A DNA stretch of 64,000 nt from Arthrobacter sp. SLBN-100 (GCF_006715305.1 NZ_VFMY01000001.1:434001-498000); one strand, 5' to 3'. Positions 51,215 through 60,549 are shown, numbered from the stretch's first letter. Numbers and translations: made by a program. Notes: generated from the letters alone by a model not told the origin.

Positions 51215-52686
51215 TGGAAAGCCTCCGTCAGGGATTGTCGGAACGATTGGTATTGCACGGCGTCGCGGAGCACGCGGCGCCGGCCGGCGTCGTCGTCGGA
51301 GCGCTCCAGCAGCTGCCGGCACTGTCCGGCCGCCTCGGGCGGAAGCGCCGCGGGAAGGATGCCGGCCAGCATGACCGCCAGCTGGCCGCCGTTTTTGGCG
51401 GTGATTTGCTCCAGCACTGCGGCAGCCAGTGGTGGTCCCCACGGGCGGGGAAGGCTGCGGAGCGGTTCAACCAGCGTGAAGGGCTGCACCGGGCCGCTCC
51501 GCAGATACCGCAGCAGCCTCTCCTCGCGTTCGGCCGGCGGGAGGCAAGCCAGCAGGCGCAGGTCCAGGTGGTCATCCAGCAGCGCACGCACCCACTCAAG
51601 GTCGGCCCGCAGGGCGGCGATTGACGCGATGGCCTCCAGCACCCGCGTTTCTCCCTTGAGCAGCGCAAGCGTCGACGCCGGGCTTCCGGCGGCAAGCGAT
51701 GTCCAGGTATCGAGGGGGGCCCCGCGGATGATGGCGTCAAGCCGGACCAGCCGGTCGGGTTCACCGATGTGGGAATCCGCGGGGATTCCGTCCCGGAGTG
51801 CGGCAGTGTCCGGTTCGGGCGGGAGGTCGATGTCGAGGTGTTTGCGCAGGACGCCGCCCAGCCGGAGCAGCGGGCGGAGCCTGGCGGCCATCCGGGCGGC
51901 ACGGGCGCTGTCCGGCAACCGGTCGAGCAGTCCGGCGGCGGTGTCACGCACGCTTTTGGCTTTGCTGTCCAGGGCGCGCTCCAGCAGTTCCTCGTCGTCG
52001 GGCCCGAGGTTTGTGGCAAACGTGGCAAGGTGGGCTGCACGCTCCCGGGCGGCCAGGCCCTCCCAGTGCTCGCCAAGCTGCCTGCGCGCGGCGGCAGGAT
52101 CAGTGCGGCGGAGCCTCTCCAGTTCGGTGGTGGCGTCAGCGCTAGCCAGCTCCGCCCAGTCATCCACCGCCGGAGCCTGCTGATCTCCACCCGGTATATC
52201 GTTGCCCCCTTGAGTACCGGCCGGCAGGCCCTGCAGCCAGCGGCCCCGCATTCCAATGGCCGGGTTTAAGTGTTCCGCCACGGATGGTTTGGAATCCGCC
52301 ACCGCGAGGAGTGGCGGGAGGAGCCGGTGCGGGACCCGCAACCCGGACGCTGCGGCGGACTGCAGCCAGTCCGCCACCAGTTGGGTCCGCAGCTCCGCCC
52401 CCACCGGCGGCTGGGTGAGCAGGAGGTCCAGCAGCCTGGCGGCCTCGCCTGCTGCCTGGGGGCAATCGTCCGTTGGCGCCGGCTCGGCCAGTGCGGCGGG
52501 GTCCGGGCGGCGGGGGTGCCGGGCGGAGCGGGTGATGGCGTCGGCGAGCGCGGCCTGGTCCAGGAGTAACTCCTCGGCCGGCACAGCTTGCGGCGGGAGG
52601 ACGCCCAGCTCCGCGGGCGGGGAAGGCGCCGCGTGCCTGGCGGTCCCTACCAGGGCGGCAACCCGCAGCTCTTCCCTCCATGTCAT
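51211..52686 (-). CDS. DUF5691 family protein
   Basis: A 491-residue, almost fully helical protein of the DUF5691 family: MTWREELRVAALVGTAR at the start, many Leu/Ala/Arg-rich repeats, and LVRLDAIIRGAPLDTWTSL. HEAT-like repeats are possible. No catalytic motif was recognised. It overlaps the SWIM gene at its start and the MoxR gene at its end by 4 nt each (ATGA), so all three are co-translated. Confidence 0.82.
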   Translation of the reverse strand: MTWREELRVAALVGTARHAAPSPPAELGVLPPQAVPAEELLLDQAALADAITRSARHPRRPDPAALAEPAPTDDCPQAAGEAARLLDLLLTQPPVGAELRTQLVADWLQSAAASGLRVPHRLLPPLLAVADSKPSVAEHLNPAIGMRGRWLQGLPAGTQGGNDIPGGDQQAPAVDDWAELASADATTELERLRRTDPAAARRQLGEHWEGLAARERAAHLATFATNLGPDDEELLERALDSKAKSVRDTAAGLLDRLPDSARAARMAARLRPLLRLGGVLRKHLDIDLPPEPDTAALRDGIPADSHIGEPDRLVRLDAIIRGAPLDTWTSLAAGSPASTLALLKGETRVLEAIASIAALRADLEWVRALLDDHLDLRLLACLPPAEREERLLRYLRSGPVQPFTLVEPLRSLPRPWGPPLAAAVLEQITAKNGGQLAVMLAGILPAALPPEAAGQCRQLLERSDDDAGRRRVLRDAVQYQSFRQSLTEAFQ

Positions 52687-53981
52687 GGCGTCACCACTGC
52701 CCCATCGACGACGGCGGACAGCGGCCGCACGCGGCCCTCCTCCAGCTCGCCGAAAAGGTCGACGGGATGGCCGCCGGTGAGCGCGAGCAGGGAGTGCAGG
52801 GGCGCATCGACCAGGGGGAGGGCATCACCGGCTTGGTCCAGAAGCCAGCCGGAGCCGCCGGTGCAGACGCGCACTCCGGCCAGCAGCACCGGGTGGCGGT
52901 CCCGCCACGGGGACAGGGCGACGGCGGCTGACTCGTCGGCGAGCGCCTGCAAAATACTGCTTCCCCCGCCCAGTGATCCGGCCGTTCCACGCGTGCCCAC
53001 CGTGCCGGTGAACCTCGCCCGCTGGGGTGCCGATCCGGGGTACCGGGCCACCGAGGCATCCAGCACCGCACCGGCGAGCTGGGGTGTCGCCAGGGACTCG
53101 CTGCGGGCAGCGAAATCCAGGAGGAGCACCACCCTTCCGTCCGGCCCGCGCAGCCAGGTCCGCTGCTGCTGGAGCCGCCCGTCGTCGCTGCGGTGGGCGC
53201 CGAGCACCAGCCACGGACCGGGCAGTGCCTCTGTTCCCTCGACTTCCGCAGCAGGAACCGTCCAGCCGACGGCAACGCGGAGGTCGGCAAGCTCCCCGGG
53301 GGTCAGCTGGTCCCGCATCCGCCAGGCTTTGGTGAGCGCCCACCACCGGCCCGCCCGGTGGAGGAGGTGATCGGTCCAGTCGGTGCGGGCGTGGATGTCC
53401 GAGCCCATGGCGCGCACTTGTTCGGCCAGTCCAGGCAGTTGGGCGTCCACCAGGCGGGCAGCCGCCCCGTCCCACCAGGAATACGGCTGCGTCCGGGCGG
53501 ACGCCATGCCGGTCCGCACCAGGTCGGCCAACCATCGGGAGAAGTCGCTGATGCCGGCGTCCATCAGTGCCAGCCGGTCGGCCAGCCTTTTGGCCTGCGC
53601 CGCAGGATCGGCCGGCTGGTCAGGCTGGCGCCGCTCACGCACCGTTGCCCGGTCCGCGCGCTGGGCCGCCCATTCCTGGGCGAAACCGGCAGCCTCCGTG
53701 CCGCCGTCGGCCGCTTCTCCCCGTGACCACAGCAGCAGGAGGGCGAGTGCGTGCTTGCAGGGGAACTTCCGGCTGGGGCAGGAGCACCGGTAGGCCGGGG
53801 CGGCGATGTCAACGCTCACCTGGTAGGGCGTCTTTCCGCTGCCCTGGCATTTGCCCCAAACCAGCACGTCGTTGCTGCCTGTGCCGGACCAGGGGCCCGG
53901 GCGGGCAAGCTTGCGGGCAGCAGCCAGGGAGGCTGCGTCGGGCGCGGCGCCGGCCACCCTGTCCTCGCTCCAACGCCCCAT
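52683..53981 (-). CDS. SWIM zinc-finger protein
   Basis: About 432 residues. The SWIM finger lies near the N-terminus as YRCSCPSRKFPCKHALALLLLW (CxCxnCxH), a motif that usually binds DNA or protein. The remainder is of unknown fold. ATG 53981 (MGRWSEDRV) is preferred, and ATG 53990 is possible. It is the first gene of the five-gene cassette and divergent from the exonuclease gene, with about 105 bp between them. Confidence 0.85.
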   Translation of the reverse strand: MGRWSEDRVAGAAPDAASLAAARKLARPGPWSGTGSNDVLVWGKCQGSGKTPYQVSVDIAAPAYRCSCPSRKFPCKHALALLLLWSRGEAADGGTEAAGFAQEWAAQRADRATVRERRQPDQPADPAAQAKRLADRLALMDAGISDFSRWLADLVRTGMASARTQPYSWWDGAAARLVDAQLPGLAEQVRAMGSDIHARTDWTDHLLHRAGRWWALTKAWRMRDQLTPGELADLRVAVGWTVPAAEVEGTEALPGPWLVLGAHRSDDGRLQQQRTWLRGPDGRVVLLLDFAARSESLATPQLAGAVLDASVARYPGSAPQRARFTGTVGTRGTAGSLGGGSSILQALADESAAVALSPWRDRHPVLLAGVRVCTGGSGWLLDQAGDALPLVDAPLHSLLALTGGHPVDLFGELEEGRVRPLSAVVDGAVVTP

Positions 53982-54085
53982 AAACCACATTGTGCCCGAT
54001 GTTCCGGGCGGCGCAAGACGCACCGACGGCGTGGCGGCCGCCCGGTCCTGCGCCGGGCCGCCCTCTTCCATGTCAGGATCAGGGT

Positions 54086-55030
54086 ATGCCTGACCGCCTG
54101 ATGCTGCTGGACACCGCCTCGCTGTACTTTCGTGCCTTCTACGGCCTGCCCGATTCGATCCGCCGCCCGGACGGAACGCCCGTCAACGCAGTCCGGGGCC
54201 TCCTGGACATGATCGCCCGGCTCACCACCGATTACGGGGCCACCCACCTCATCGCCTGCTGGGACGACGACTGGCGGCCGCAATGGCGCGTGGACCTTCT
54301 CCCAACCTATAAGGCCCACCGCGTGGCCGAGGCCCATACTGACGCTCCTGACGTGGAGGTGGTGCCGGATGCGCTCGACGCGCAACTGCCCATGATCCGG
54401 ACAGTGCTGGGGCTGGCCGGCATCGCCATCGTCGGTGCGGCCGAGCACGAGGCCGACGACGTCATAGGCACCTACGCCAGCCATGCCGGCATCCCGGTAG
54501 ACGTGGTCACGGGGGACCGCGATCTTTTCCAGGTTTGCGATGACGAGCGCAAGGTGCGCGTCATCTACACCGCCAGGGGCATGAAGAACCTGGAGGTGAT
54601 GACCGAAGAAGTGGTGGTGGGAAAGTACCGGGTCCTGCCCCAGCAGTATGCCGATTACGCCACACTGCGCGGTGACGCCTCGGACGGGCTGCCAGGTGTG
54701 GCGGGAATAGGTGAAAAAACGGCATCATCGCTGCTGCTGAAATACGGATCCCTCGAAAACCTTCTCCAGGCAACAGCAGATGCGCACAGCGGACTCTCCT
54801 CACCAGTCCGGGCCAAGCTGGAGGCCGCCGCGGACTACCTCACGGCCGCGCCCGCCGTCGTGCGCCTGGTCCGGGACCTTGACCTGCCCACTTTGGAGGA
54901 GGCCGGCGCCCGGCTGCACCCCGTCACGGGGGAAGCCCGTACCGGACTGGAACGCCTCGGCGTGGACTGGAACCTGGGCGGCTCTGTGCGGCGGCTGCTC
55001 GACGCACTGGACCGGCCCCGGCCGGCCTGA
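54086..55030 (+). CDS. 5'-3' exonuclease (PolI exonuclease-domain type)
   Basis: A 314-residue free-standing 5'-3' exonuclease or flap endonuclease. Acidic metal ligands are visible in LLDTASLYFRAFYG, ACWDDDWRP, EHEADDVIGTYA and VTGDRDLFQV. The helix-hairpin-helix is in GDASDGLPGVAGIGEKTA. There is no polymerase domain, as is common in actinobacteria that also keep a full PolA. ATG 54086 matches the family start. It processes RNA primers or flaps. Confidence 0.92.
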   Translation: MPDRLMLLDTASLYFRAFYGLPDSIRRPDGTPVNAVRGLLDMIARLTTDYGATHLIACWDDDWRPQWRVDLLPTYKAHRVAEAHTDAPDVEVVPDALDAQLPMIRTVLGLAGIAIVGAAEHEADDVIGTYASHAGIPVDVVTGDRDLFQVCDDERKVRVIYTARGMKNLEVMTEEVVVGKYRVLPQQYADYATLRGDASDGLPGVAGIGEKTASSLLLKYGSLENLLQATADAHSGLSSPVRAKLEAAADYLTAAPAVVRLVRDLDLPTLEEAGARLHPVTGEARTGLERLGVDWNLGGSVRRLLDALDRPRPA

Positions 55031-55191
55031 ACATGGCCGCCCCTGCCCGGCCGGGACTGCCTGGCCGAAAGTGAGCGGAAACTGCCCATTTCTTGAGCAA
55101 AAGTGACATCAAAGGACGGCTCCCCTGCGGCTAGGGTGGGCTTCAGTGGTTCAAGCAGCCGGACCTCTTCGTCGGGGGATGGGAGTGGGTC

Positions 55192-55398
55192 ATGGCTGAT
55201 AGCCCGCACAGGGGCGGCAGCGGCAAAGACGAAGGCCGGAAGAAACGCCCGCCGTCCGACGCGGGGGAGGCAGAGGACGTGCAGCAGGAAGAAACCGCGG
55301 CTGCCGGGCCGGAGGAAGAGGAAGCCGGGCCGGAGGAGGCGCACCGCCCGCCACGACTTTACGGCTACGACCCCGACCAATGGCCGGAACCGAATTGA
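55192..55398 (+). CDS. Small acidic hypothetical protein
   Basis: A 68-residue protein rich in Glu, Gly and Pro, with a distinct end RLYGYDPDQWPEPN. A GGGAG run precedes ATG 55192. Low-complexity middle, probably disordered. No function recognised. Confidence 0.55.
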   Translation: MADSPHRGGSGKDEGRKKRPPSDAGEAEDVQQEETAAAGPEEEEAGPEEAHRPPRLYGYDPDQWPEPN

Positions 55399-55530
55399 TG
55401 GACGGTTCCGGGTCAAAGCTTCCGGGAAGTTTCCCGCCGGCCTCTGCACGCAGACAAGCAAAGCAGGGCGTGGCTAAGCTGGGTGTGTTCTGCCATGATC
55501 AGTCTTGCTGACGAAAGTACGGTGGGTGCC

Positions 55531-55956
55531 ATGCCGAAGACGGGAAAGAACGATCACGCCCGCAAGGACGAGCTTCCCTCGACCCTGCAGCGCTCGGACC
55601 AGAAGGCACAGGACACCTTCGCCAAAACCTACGATTCCGCGATGGAGTCCTACAACAACGACGAAAGCCGTGCCGCCCGGGCCGCTTACGCATCCTTGAA
55701 GCACAGCTACGAAAAGGTGGGTGACCACTGGGAGCCCAAGGAGAAGCGCGGGCCTTCGGACGAGCGGGCGGAAAAGGGACTTGGCGCGGCCGAGCCCACC
55801 GCGGGAGGTGTGGACGCCAATGCCTCCAAGAAGCACCTGATGGAGCGGGCCCGGGAACTGAATATCAGCGGCCGCTCCGCGATGGACAAAGAAGAACTGG
55901 TCAGAGCGCTGCAAAAGGCGAACGACGCCGCAACCCGCAAGGCACGCGGCCGGTAA
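55531..55956 (+). CDS. ChaB domain protein with Rho-N (SAP-like) domain
   Basis: A 141-residue protein. An N-terminal ChaB domain (residues about 8-70: LPSTLQRSDQKAQDTFAKTYDSA, SYEKVGDHW) joins a C-terminal Rho N-terminal/SAP-like helix-turn (KKHLMERARELNISGRSAMDKEELVRAL), which usually binds nucleic acid. ChaB was first linked to cation transport, but its biochemical role is unclear. ATG 55531 is chosen, as the frame start at 55483 adds 16 residues without similarity. Confidence 0.85.
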   Translation: MPKTGKNDHARKDELPSTLQRSDQKAQDTFAKTYDSAMESYNNDESRAARAAYASLKHSYEKVGDHWEPKEKRGPSDERAEKGLGAAEPTAGGVDANASKKHLMERARELNISGRSAMDKEELVRALQKANDAATRKARGR

Positions 55957-56019
55957 CAACAGCGGCCCGGTAAAACAGCGGCCAGTAAAACAACCAGGCA
56001 AAGAGGCCAGGAGGTTCCG

Positions 56020-58185
56020 ATGTCGGTGAAAGGCACCAAGGACGCAGCAGGCCGGGGCGGACCGGAAGGACGCCAGGGCACTGGCGCCGCCGCTATCTCG
56101 CCCAGGGACCCTGCCCTGGTCCGGAATGTGGCGCTCGTAGGCCGTTCCGGTGCCGGCAAAACCACCCTCATCGAGGCGCTGCTTGAGGCGAACGGGATGA
56201 TCACGCGGAAGGGCTCGGTAGTTGACGGAACCACCGTGAGCGATTCCGATCCCGCCGCCATCCACCAGCAGCGCTCCGTGGCGTTGTCGGTGGTGCCGCT
56301 GCCGGTGGCAGGCATGAAGATCAACCTCCTGGATACGCCCGGCTATCCGGACTTCATCGGCGAACTCCGCGCGGGCCTGCGCGCTGCTGACGCCGTCCTG
56401 TTCGCCGTCTCCGCCGTGGACGGGGTGGATGCGGGCACCACGGCCATCTGGCAGGAGTGCCAGTACCTGGAAATTCCCCGTGCCGTGGTCATCACCCGGC
56501 TGGACCATCCCCGGGCGGACTACGACGGCGTCCTGGCCGCCTGCCGCGAAGCGTTCGGCGACACGGTGCTGCCGTTGTACGTCCCGCTCCCGGGCGGCGG
56601 GGAGGTCACCGGCCTGCTCGGCCTGCTGTCCGGGAGGGTCTTTGAGTATCCGGCGGAGAATTCCGGCCCGCGGGCACGGCCGGCGGAACCGGGGGAGCTG
56701 GCGGCAGCGGAGTCTGCCAGGGCCGAGCTGATCGAGGGAATCATCGCCGAAAGCGAAGACGAGACGCTGATGGACCGTTACCTCGGCGGCGAGGACATCG
56801 CTGCCGATGTCCTCATCCCGGACCTGGAAACGGCCGTCGCCCGCGGGTCCTTTTTCCCGGCGGTGCCCGCCTCGGCGCTCACGGGGCTCGGAACCGCCGA
56901 ACTGCTGGAGCTCCTGACAAAGGCGTTCCCGTCCCCCCCGGAGCGCAGCCTGCCGCCGGCCACGGACCTGTCCGGATCCCCGGTCCGCGCCCTTACCTGC
57001 GACCCCGACGGGCCGCTCGCGGCGGAGGTGGTCCGCACGACGGTGGACGCTTTCCTGGGCCGGGTCTGCCTGGTCCGGGTCTTCTCCGGAACGCTGAGCG
57101 GGGACACGCCGATACACGTCAGCGGGCACGGGCTCGCGGACCGCGGGCACCAGGACCATGACACCGACGAGCGGCTCACGCATCTTTACTCGCCGCTGGG
57201 AGCCAATCTTCGCCCCGTCCCATTTTGTATCGCCGGTGACATCGCAGCCGTCGCCAAGCTGGGCACTGCCGAGACCGGGGACACCATCTCGGCGAAGGAG
57301 CAGCCCTTGCTGCTGGCCACCTGGGAGATGCCGGAGCCGCTGATGCCTGTCGCCATCGAAGCCGATTCCCACAGCGACGAGGATGCCCTTGCCCGCAGCC
57401 TGGGGAAAGTGGCGGCGGGAGACCCGACGCTTCGGGTGGAACGGAACGCCGAGACCCACCAGCTGATCCTCTGGTGCATGGGGGAAGCACACGCGGAAGT
57501 GGTGCTGGACAGGCTGCGCGACCAGGGAGTGAAGCTGCACACCATGGAGGTGGTGACACCGTTGCGGGAAACCTTCGCAACTCCGGCCGCCGGTCACGGG
57601 CGCCACGTCAAACAGTCCGGCGGCCACGGCCAGTACGCGGTGTGCGACATCGAGGTGGAACCCTTGGCCAGGGGCGCCGGTTTCGAATTCGTGGACAAAA
57701 CAGTGGGCGGCGTGATTCCGGGAACGTTCATTTCGTCCGTGGAAAAGGGCGTCCGCGCGCAGATGCAGAAAGGCGTTGCCTCCGGCTTTCCCGTGGTGGA
57801 CCTCCGCGTGACCCTGGTGGGAGGCAAAGCACACAGTGTTGATTCCTCGGACGCAGCCTTCCAGGCGGCCGGGGCCCTGGCACTGCGGGAGGCGGCCGCG
57901 GCGGGAAGCATCCAGCTGCTCGAGCCCGTCTCGTCGGTGGTGCTCAGCGTTCCGGACGAGCACGTGGGAACAGTGATGAGCGACCTTTCCGGGCGCCGCG
58001 GCCGGCTCACGGGGACCTCGTCATCCGGCGGGGACCGGACCGAAATCACAGCGGAGGTCCCGGACCAGGAGCTCCTGAAATACGCTGTGGAACTGCGCGC
58101 CCTGACGGCCGGCACGGGTACTTTCAGCCGCAGCTACCTCCGGCATGATCCCGTGCCGGGCAACCTTGCCGCCGCCGGCCGCTGA
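56020..58185 (+). CDS. EF-G-like translational GTPase
   Basis: A 721-residue EF-G-type GTPase with all five EF-G domains. G1 is GRSGAGKTTLIE near residue 42 and G3 DTPGYPDFIGE. The G4 position reads TRLDH instead of NKxD, so guanine recognition may be altered. GGEDIAADVL and the domain IV/V motifs (GHGRHVKQSGGHGQYA, DFTDGAxHxVDSS-like) follow. It is of the second EF-G-like class in actinobacteria, whose function in translation is unsettled. A strong GGAGG stands 6 nt before ATG. It converges with rskA. Confidence 0.9.
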   Translation: MSVKGTKDAAGRGGPEGRQGTGAAAISPRDPALVRNVALVGRSGAGKTTLIEALLEANGMITRKGSVVDGTTVSDSDPAAIHQQRSVALSVVPLPVAGMKINLLDTPGYPDFIGELRAGLRAADAVLFAVSAVDGVDAGTTAIWQECQYLEIPRAVVITRLDHPRADYDGVLAACREAFGDTVLPLYVPLPGGGEVTGLLGLLSGRVFEYPAENSGPRARPAEPGELAAAESARAELIEGIIAESEDETLMDRYLGGEDIAADVLIPDLETAVARGSFFPAVPASALTGLGTAELLELLTKAFPSPPERSLPPATDLSGSPVRALTCDPDGPLAAEVVRTTVDAFLGRVCLVRVFSGTLSGDTPIHVSGHGLADRGHQDHDTDERLTHLYSPLGANLRPVPFCIAGDIAAVAKLGTAETGDTISAKEQPLLLATWEMPEPLMPVAIEADSHSDEDALARSLGKVAAGDPTLRVERNAETHQLILWCMGEAHAEVVLDRLRDQGVKLHTMEVVTPLRETFATPAAGHGRHVKQSGGHGQYAVCDIEVEPLARGAGFEFVDKTVGGVIPGTFISSVEKGVRAQMQKGVASGFPVVDLRVTLVGGKAHSVDSSDAAFQAAGALALREAAAAGSIQLLEPVSSVVLSVPDEHVGTVMSDLSGRRGRLTGTSSSGGDRTEITAEVPDQELLKYAVELRALTAGTGTFSRSYLRHDPVPGNLAAAGR

Positions 58186-58212
58186 CACCGGGTTGATCCA
58201 CGCGGCCGGCAT

Positions 58213-58980
58213 TCAGGAGCTGAGCGTACCCCGGACGATGCTGACGCTTGAGTGCGCCGGGTTGCCGTCGAGCGGTTCATCGGAAACATCGACGATGGGG
58301 TACCCGGACAAATCCAGGCCGGCCGGAACCTCAAAGCGGCCGGACGGCGAGTTCATGATCCCCAGGCTGACCAGGCGGGACAGGTCCGGGGCAATCAGCC
58401 AGACTTCCTGGTAACCCCGGGCCTCTGCCTTATTGAGCTGCACCTCGATAGTCCGCGAACCGTCACTGGCCTCCGTGACCGTGGCCGAACCGGTGGCAGT
58501 GAACTGCTCCAGAGGTTCCAGCCGGGCCGAGGCGAGGGTCACCGGGGCGGCAGTCTGGTTAACGGCCAGCACCACGCCGGTGGTGATGAGCACGGCGGCT
58601 GCGGCGGCGGCGAGCCACGTCACCGGCCGGCGCAGCCAGGTCACATTGCTGCGCGGTTTTTCAGCCGAGGGTCCTGCATCATGAGGTTCGTCCGGCCGTA
58701 CTTTTTGGGCGTCTGCAGCCTGCCCGCCGGCGGGGCCCAGTGGATCCGTCGCCACTGCGTCAGTAAGCCCAAGCTCCCGGTGGATTGCTTCCCAGACATT
58801 CGCGCCCGGGGCCGCCAGGCCGGCGGTGTCCGGGACGGTCCGTGCTGCACTGACGGCGCGGCGCAGCGCGGCAACCTCGGCAGCGCACTCGGGGCAGGAG
58901 CGGAGGTGGTTCGTGCTCTCGGCGTCGATTGGCTCGTCCAGGGCGAACAGGCTCAGGACTTCAGGGTCAAGGTGCTGCAT
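58213..58980 (-). CDS. rskA: Anti-sigma factor RskA-like
   Basis: A 255-residue anti-sigma factor. The N-terminal zinc anti-sigma motif has His25, Cys29, Cys32 (NHLRSCPECA). A single membrane helix VTWLAAAAAAVLITTGVVLA lies at about residues 117-137. The extracytoplasmic RskA domain includes SDGSRTIEVQLNK and GFEVPAGLDLSGYPIVDVSDEPLDG-like segments. It should hold the sigma factor inactive and release it by regulated cleavage. Its start overlaps the sigma gene by 14 nt. Confidence 0.9.
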   Translation of the reverse strand: MQHLDPEVLSLFALDEPIDAESTNHLRSCPECAAEVAALRRAVSAARTVPDTAGLAAPGANVWEAIHRELGLTDAVATDPLGPAGGQAADAQKVRPDEPHDAGPSAEKPRSNVTWLRRPVTWLAAAAAAVLITTGVVLAVNQTAAPVTLASARLEPLEQFTATGSATVTEASDGSRTIEVQLNKAEARGYQEVWLIAPDLSRLVSLGIMNSPSGRFEVPAGLDLSGYPIVDVSDEPLDGNPAHSSVSIVRGTLSS

Positions 58981-59665
58981 GATCCACCTCCAATCGGTGT
59001 CTCAGGTGGCTTAGGCTGCGGCGGATGTGACTCTTGACCGTACCAAGGGGAAGGTTGAGTTGCCGTGAAATCTGGTCGTGGGTCAGATCGTCGTAAAAGG
59101 CCAGGCGCATGATGGAGCACTGGGGTTCGCCCAGGCGGGCCAACTCGCCGGCCAGGAGCAGCCGGTCCGCCAGGACTTCGGTGGACGGCGGTGCCACTGC
59201 GTCTTCTGCCTGGGGCTGCAGTCCCGCCGCCGCCACCACCTTGCTGGATTCCCGCGCGGAGGCGCCCAGAGCATCGGAGATAGCGTTCCGGGTGATGCCG
59301 ACAATCCAGGCGGGCAGTGCCGCCTTCTCCGGATCGAACGCGGACCGTGACTTCCATACCCGGATAAACACTTCCTGGGTGACATCATCCGCGGCGCTGC
59401 GGTTCCGCAGCGCCCGGAGCGCCAGTGTGTACACAAGCGGCGAGAACTGGCGGTAGGCCTCAGCCAAAGCCTTCTCATCCCCCTCGGAAAACGAGTGGTC
59501 GAGCTGCAGGTTCCAGCTGCTGCCGGCAGGGGGCCGGTGCGGTGATCCACCAGTGGGCTGCCCGTCGCCCAAAGGCGGCTGGCCGGAAGGCGACTGGCCA
59601 GAAGGTGCCAAACCGGCCTCCTTCCCCTCCTCGGCAGTGAGTGTCAGGGCTGACTCGCGGCTCAT
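58967..59665 (-). CDS. sigK: ECF sigma factor, SigK-like
   Basis: A 232-residue ECF sigma factor. An N-terminal extension of about 55 Pro/Gly-rich residues precedes region 2 (YRQFSPLVYTLALRAL, DDVTQEVFIRVWKS) and region 4 (LAFYDDLTHDQISRQLNLPLGTVKSHIRRSLSHLR, helix-turn-helix). The adjacent RskA-type anti-sigma makes SigK the best assignment. Its ATG overlaps the sortase stop by 4 nt. No separate promoter is visible, so it is expressed with the upstream genes from 61.5 kb. Confidence 0.9.
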   Translation of the reverse strand: MSRESALTLTAEEGKEAGLAPSGQSPSGQPPLGDGQPTGGSPHRPPAGSSWNLQLDHSFSEGDEKALAEAYRQFSPLVYTLALRALRNRSAADDVTQEVFIRVWKSRSAFDPEKAALPAWIVGITRNAISDALGASARESSKVVAAAGLQPQAEDAVAPPSTEVLADRLLLAGELARLGEPQCSIMRLAFYDDLTHDQISRQLNLPLGTVKSHIRRSLSHLRHRLEVDHAAP

Positions 59666-60441
59666 TCCAGTTCCGCAGTGACAATGACATTGTCACTGTA
59701 GTCCTGTTTCTCGTCCAGCCATCGGCCGCCGCACGTCACGAGCCGGAGCTGGTGCGGCCCGTCACGGCGGAACAGGGAACCGCCGTCGAACTTGTCCTTA
59801 GCCATCAGCTCGACCGAACGCACCCGGTAGTTCAGCGCAGGCGCGCCGTAGCGCTCAATGGTGACGAGCGTTCCCGCCGCAAGGCCCTTCAACTGCGAAA
59901 ACGGCGCCCGGTCCGAAGTGGTGTCCACGTGGGCGGCAACCACCGCTGCCCCCGACCCTGCGCCTGGTGCCGGTCCATATCGGTACCAGCCCGCCAGGTT
60001 GAAAGGTTCGGGGATCTCCATCGCCCCGTCCGGCGAGACGCCCACTTCCACGATCTCCATGCTGATGGCGGTGCCCTCCACCGTCAGGAAGCGCGGTGCC
60101 GGGTCGCGGGGCGCAGCGGGTGCAGCGGGTGCAGCAGTGGCCTGGCGGAGGGGCACGTCGGGTAGCGCGGACGGTGCAGGTGAGACTGCGGCGGCAGAAG
60201 CCGGCGCAGGCGGAAGGGCAGTTATCGGCTCTGCAGCGGAAATCGTCCCGGAGGGGACGGCCTCGGATGGGGGCGGCGCCGGTGTACCGCATGCGGAGAG
60301 GATGGCCGTGGCAAGGACGACGACGGCACCCACCACCCGCGCGCGGGGTGGACGGCCCGCCGTGGCCACCTGCGCAGGGCTCATCTGTGCTCGGACCTTC
60401 CAGGAGCCTCGGAACCATGCCGCCGGCGTCGTGCTGCCCAT
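59662..60441 (-). CDS. Sortase (class E/F-like), possible lipoprotein
   Basis: A 259-residue sortase. The N-terminal hydrophobic stretch VVVLATAILSACG resembles a lipobox. A Pro/Ala/Ser linker follows, and the catalytic domain has His171 in AAHVDTTSD, Cys237 in LRLVTCGG and a nearby Arg. ATG 60441 has GGAGGG 6 nt upstream, while the start at 60594 is rejected. The likely substrate class is a cell-wall-linked protein. The upstream DUF4397 protein has a membrane helix and a basic tail at its C-terminus, but no clear LPxTG motif, so it is not shown to be the substrate. Confidence 0.85.
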   Translation of the reverse strand: MGSTTPAAWFRGSWKVRAQMSPAQVATAGRPPRARVVGAVVVLATAILSACGTPAPPPSEAVPSGTISAAEPITALPPAPASAAAVSPAPSALPDVPLRQATAAPAAPAAPRDPAPRFLTVEGTAISMEIVEVGVSPDGAMEIPEPFNLAGWYRYGPAPGAGSGAAVVAAHVDTTSDRAPFSQLKGLAAGTLVTIERYGAPALNYRVRSVELMAKDKFDGGSLFRRDGPHQLRLVTCGGRWLDEKQDYSDNVIVTAELE

Positions 60442-60513
60442 GTCAAACCCTCCTTCAAACCCAACCTGAAGTTCAATGCCACAGTGCTTCAGCTGACCTC
60501 TGAAAGGCCGGAA

Positions 60514-60549
60514 GACCGGCCGCCCGGCGGGAAATCCGGGCGGCCGGTC
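60514..60549. terminator. Very stable hairpin between the DUF4397 and sortase genes
   Basis: Perfect 14-bp arms (60514-60527 and 60536-60549, GACCGGCCGCCCGG) with an 8-nt loop. No strong T tract follows on the minus strand, so it may be a leaky terminator or an mRNA-stabilising structure that gives more DUF4397 than sortase-sigma messages. Confidence 0.6.

Noticed and set aside
50108..51442. Longer form of the MoxR gene starting at 51442
   Set aside because: The extra 76 residues are Arg/Pro/Ala-rich, antisense-like and overlap DUF5691. ATG 51214 has a good ribosome site and the ATGA overlap.
55474..57963. 829-codon open frame on the minus strand
   Set aside because: It lies antisense to the EF-G-like GTPase and ChaB genes, whose motifs are clear. 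In GC-rich DNA long antisense frames are common, and its composition (Arg, Gly, Pro, His, Gln) is that of a shadow.
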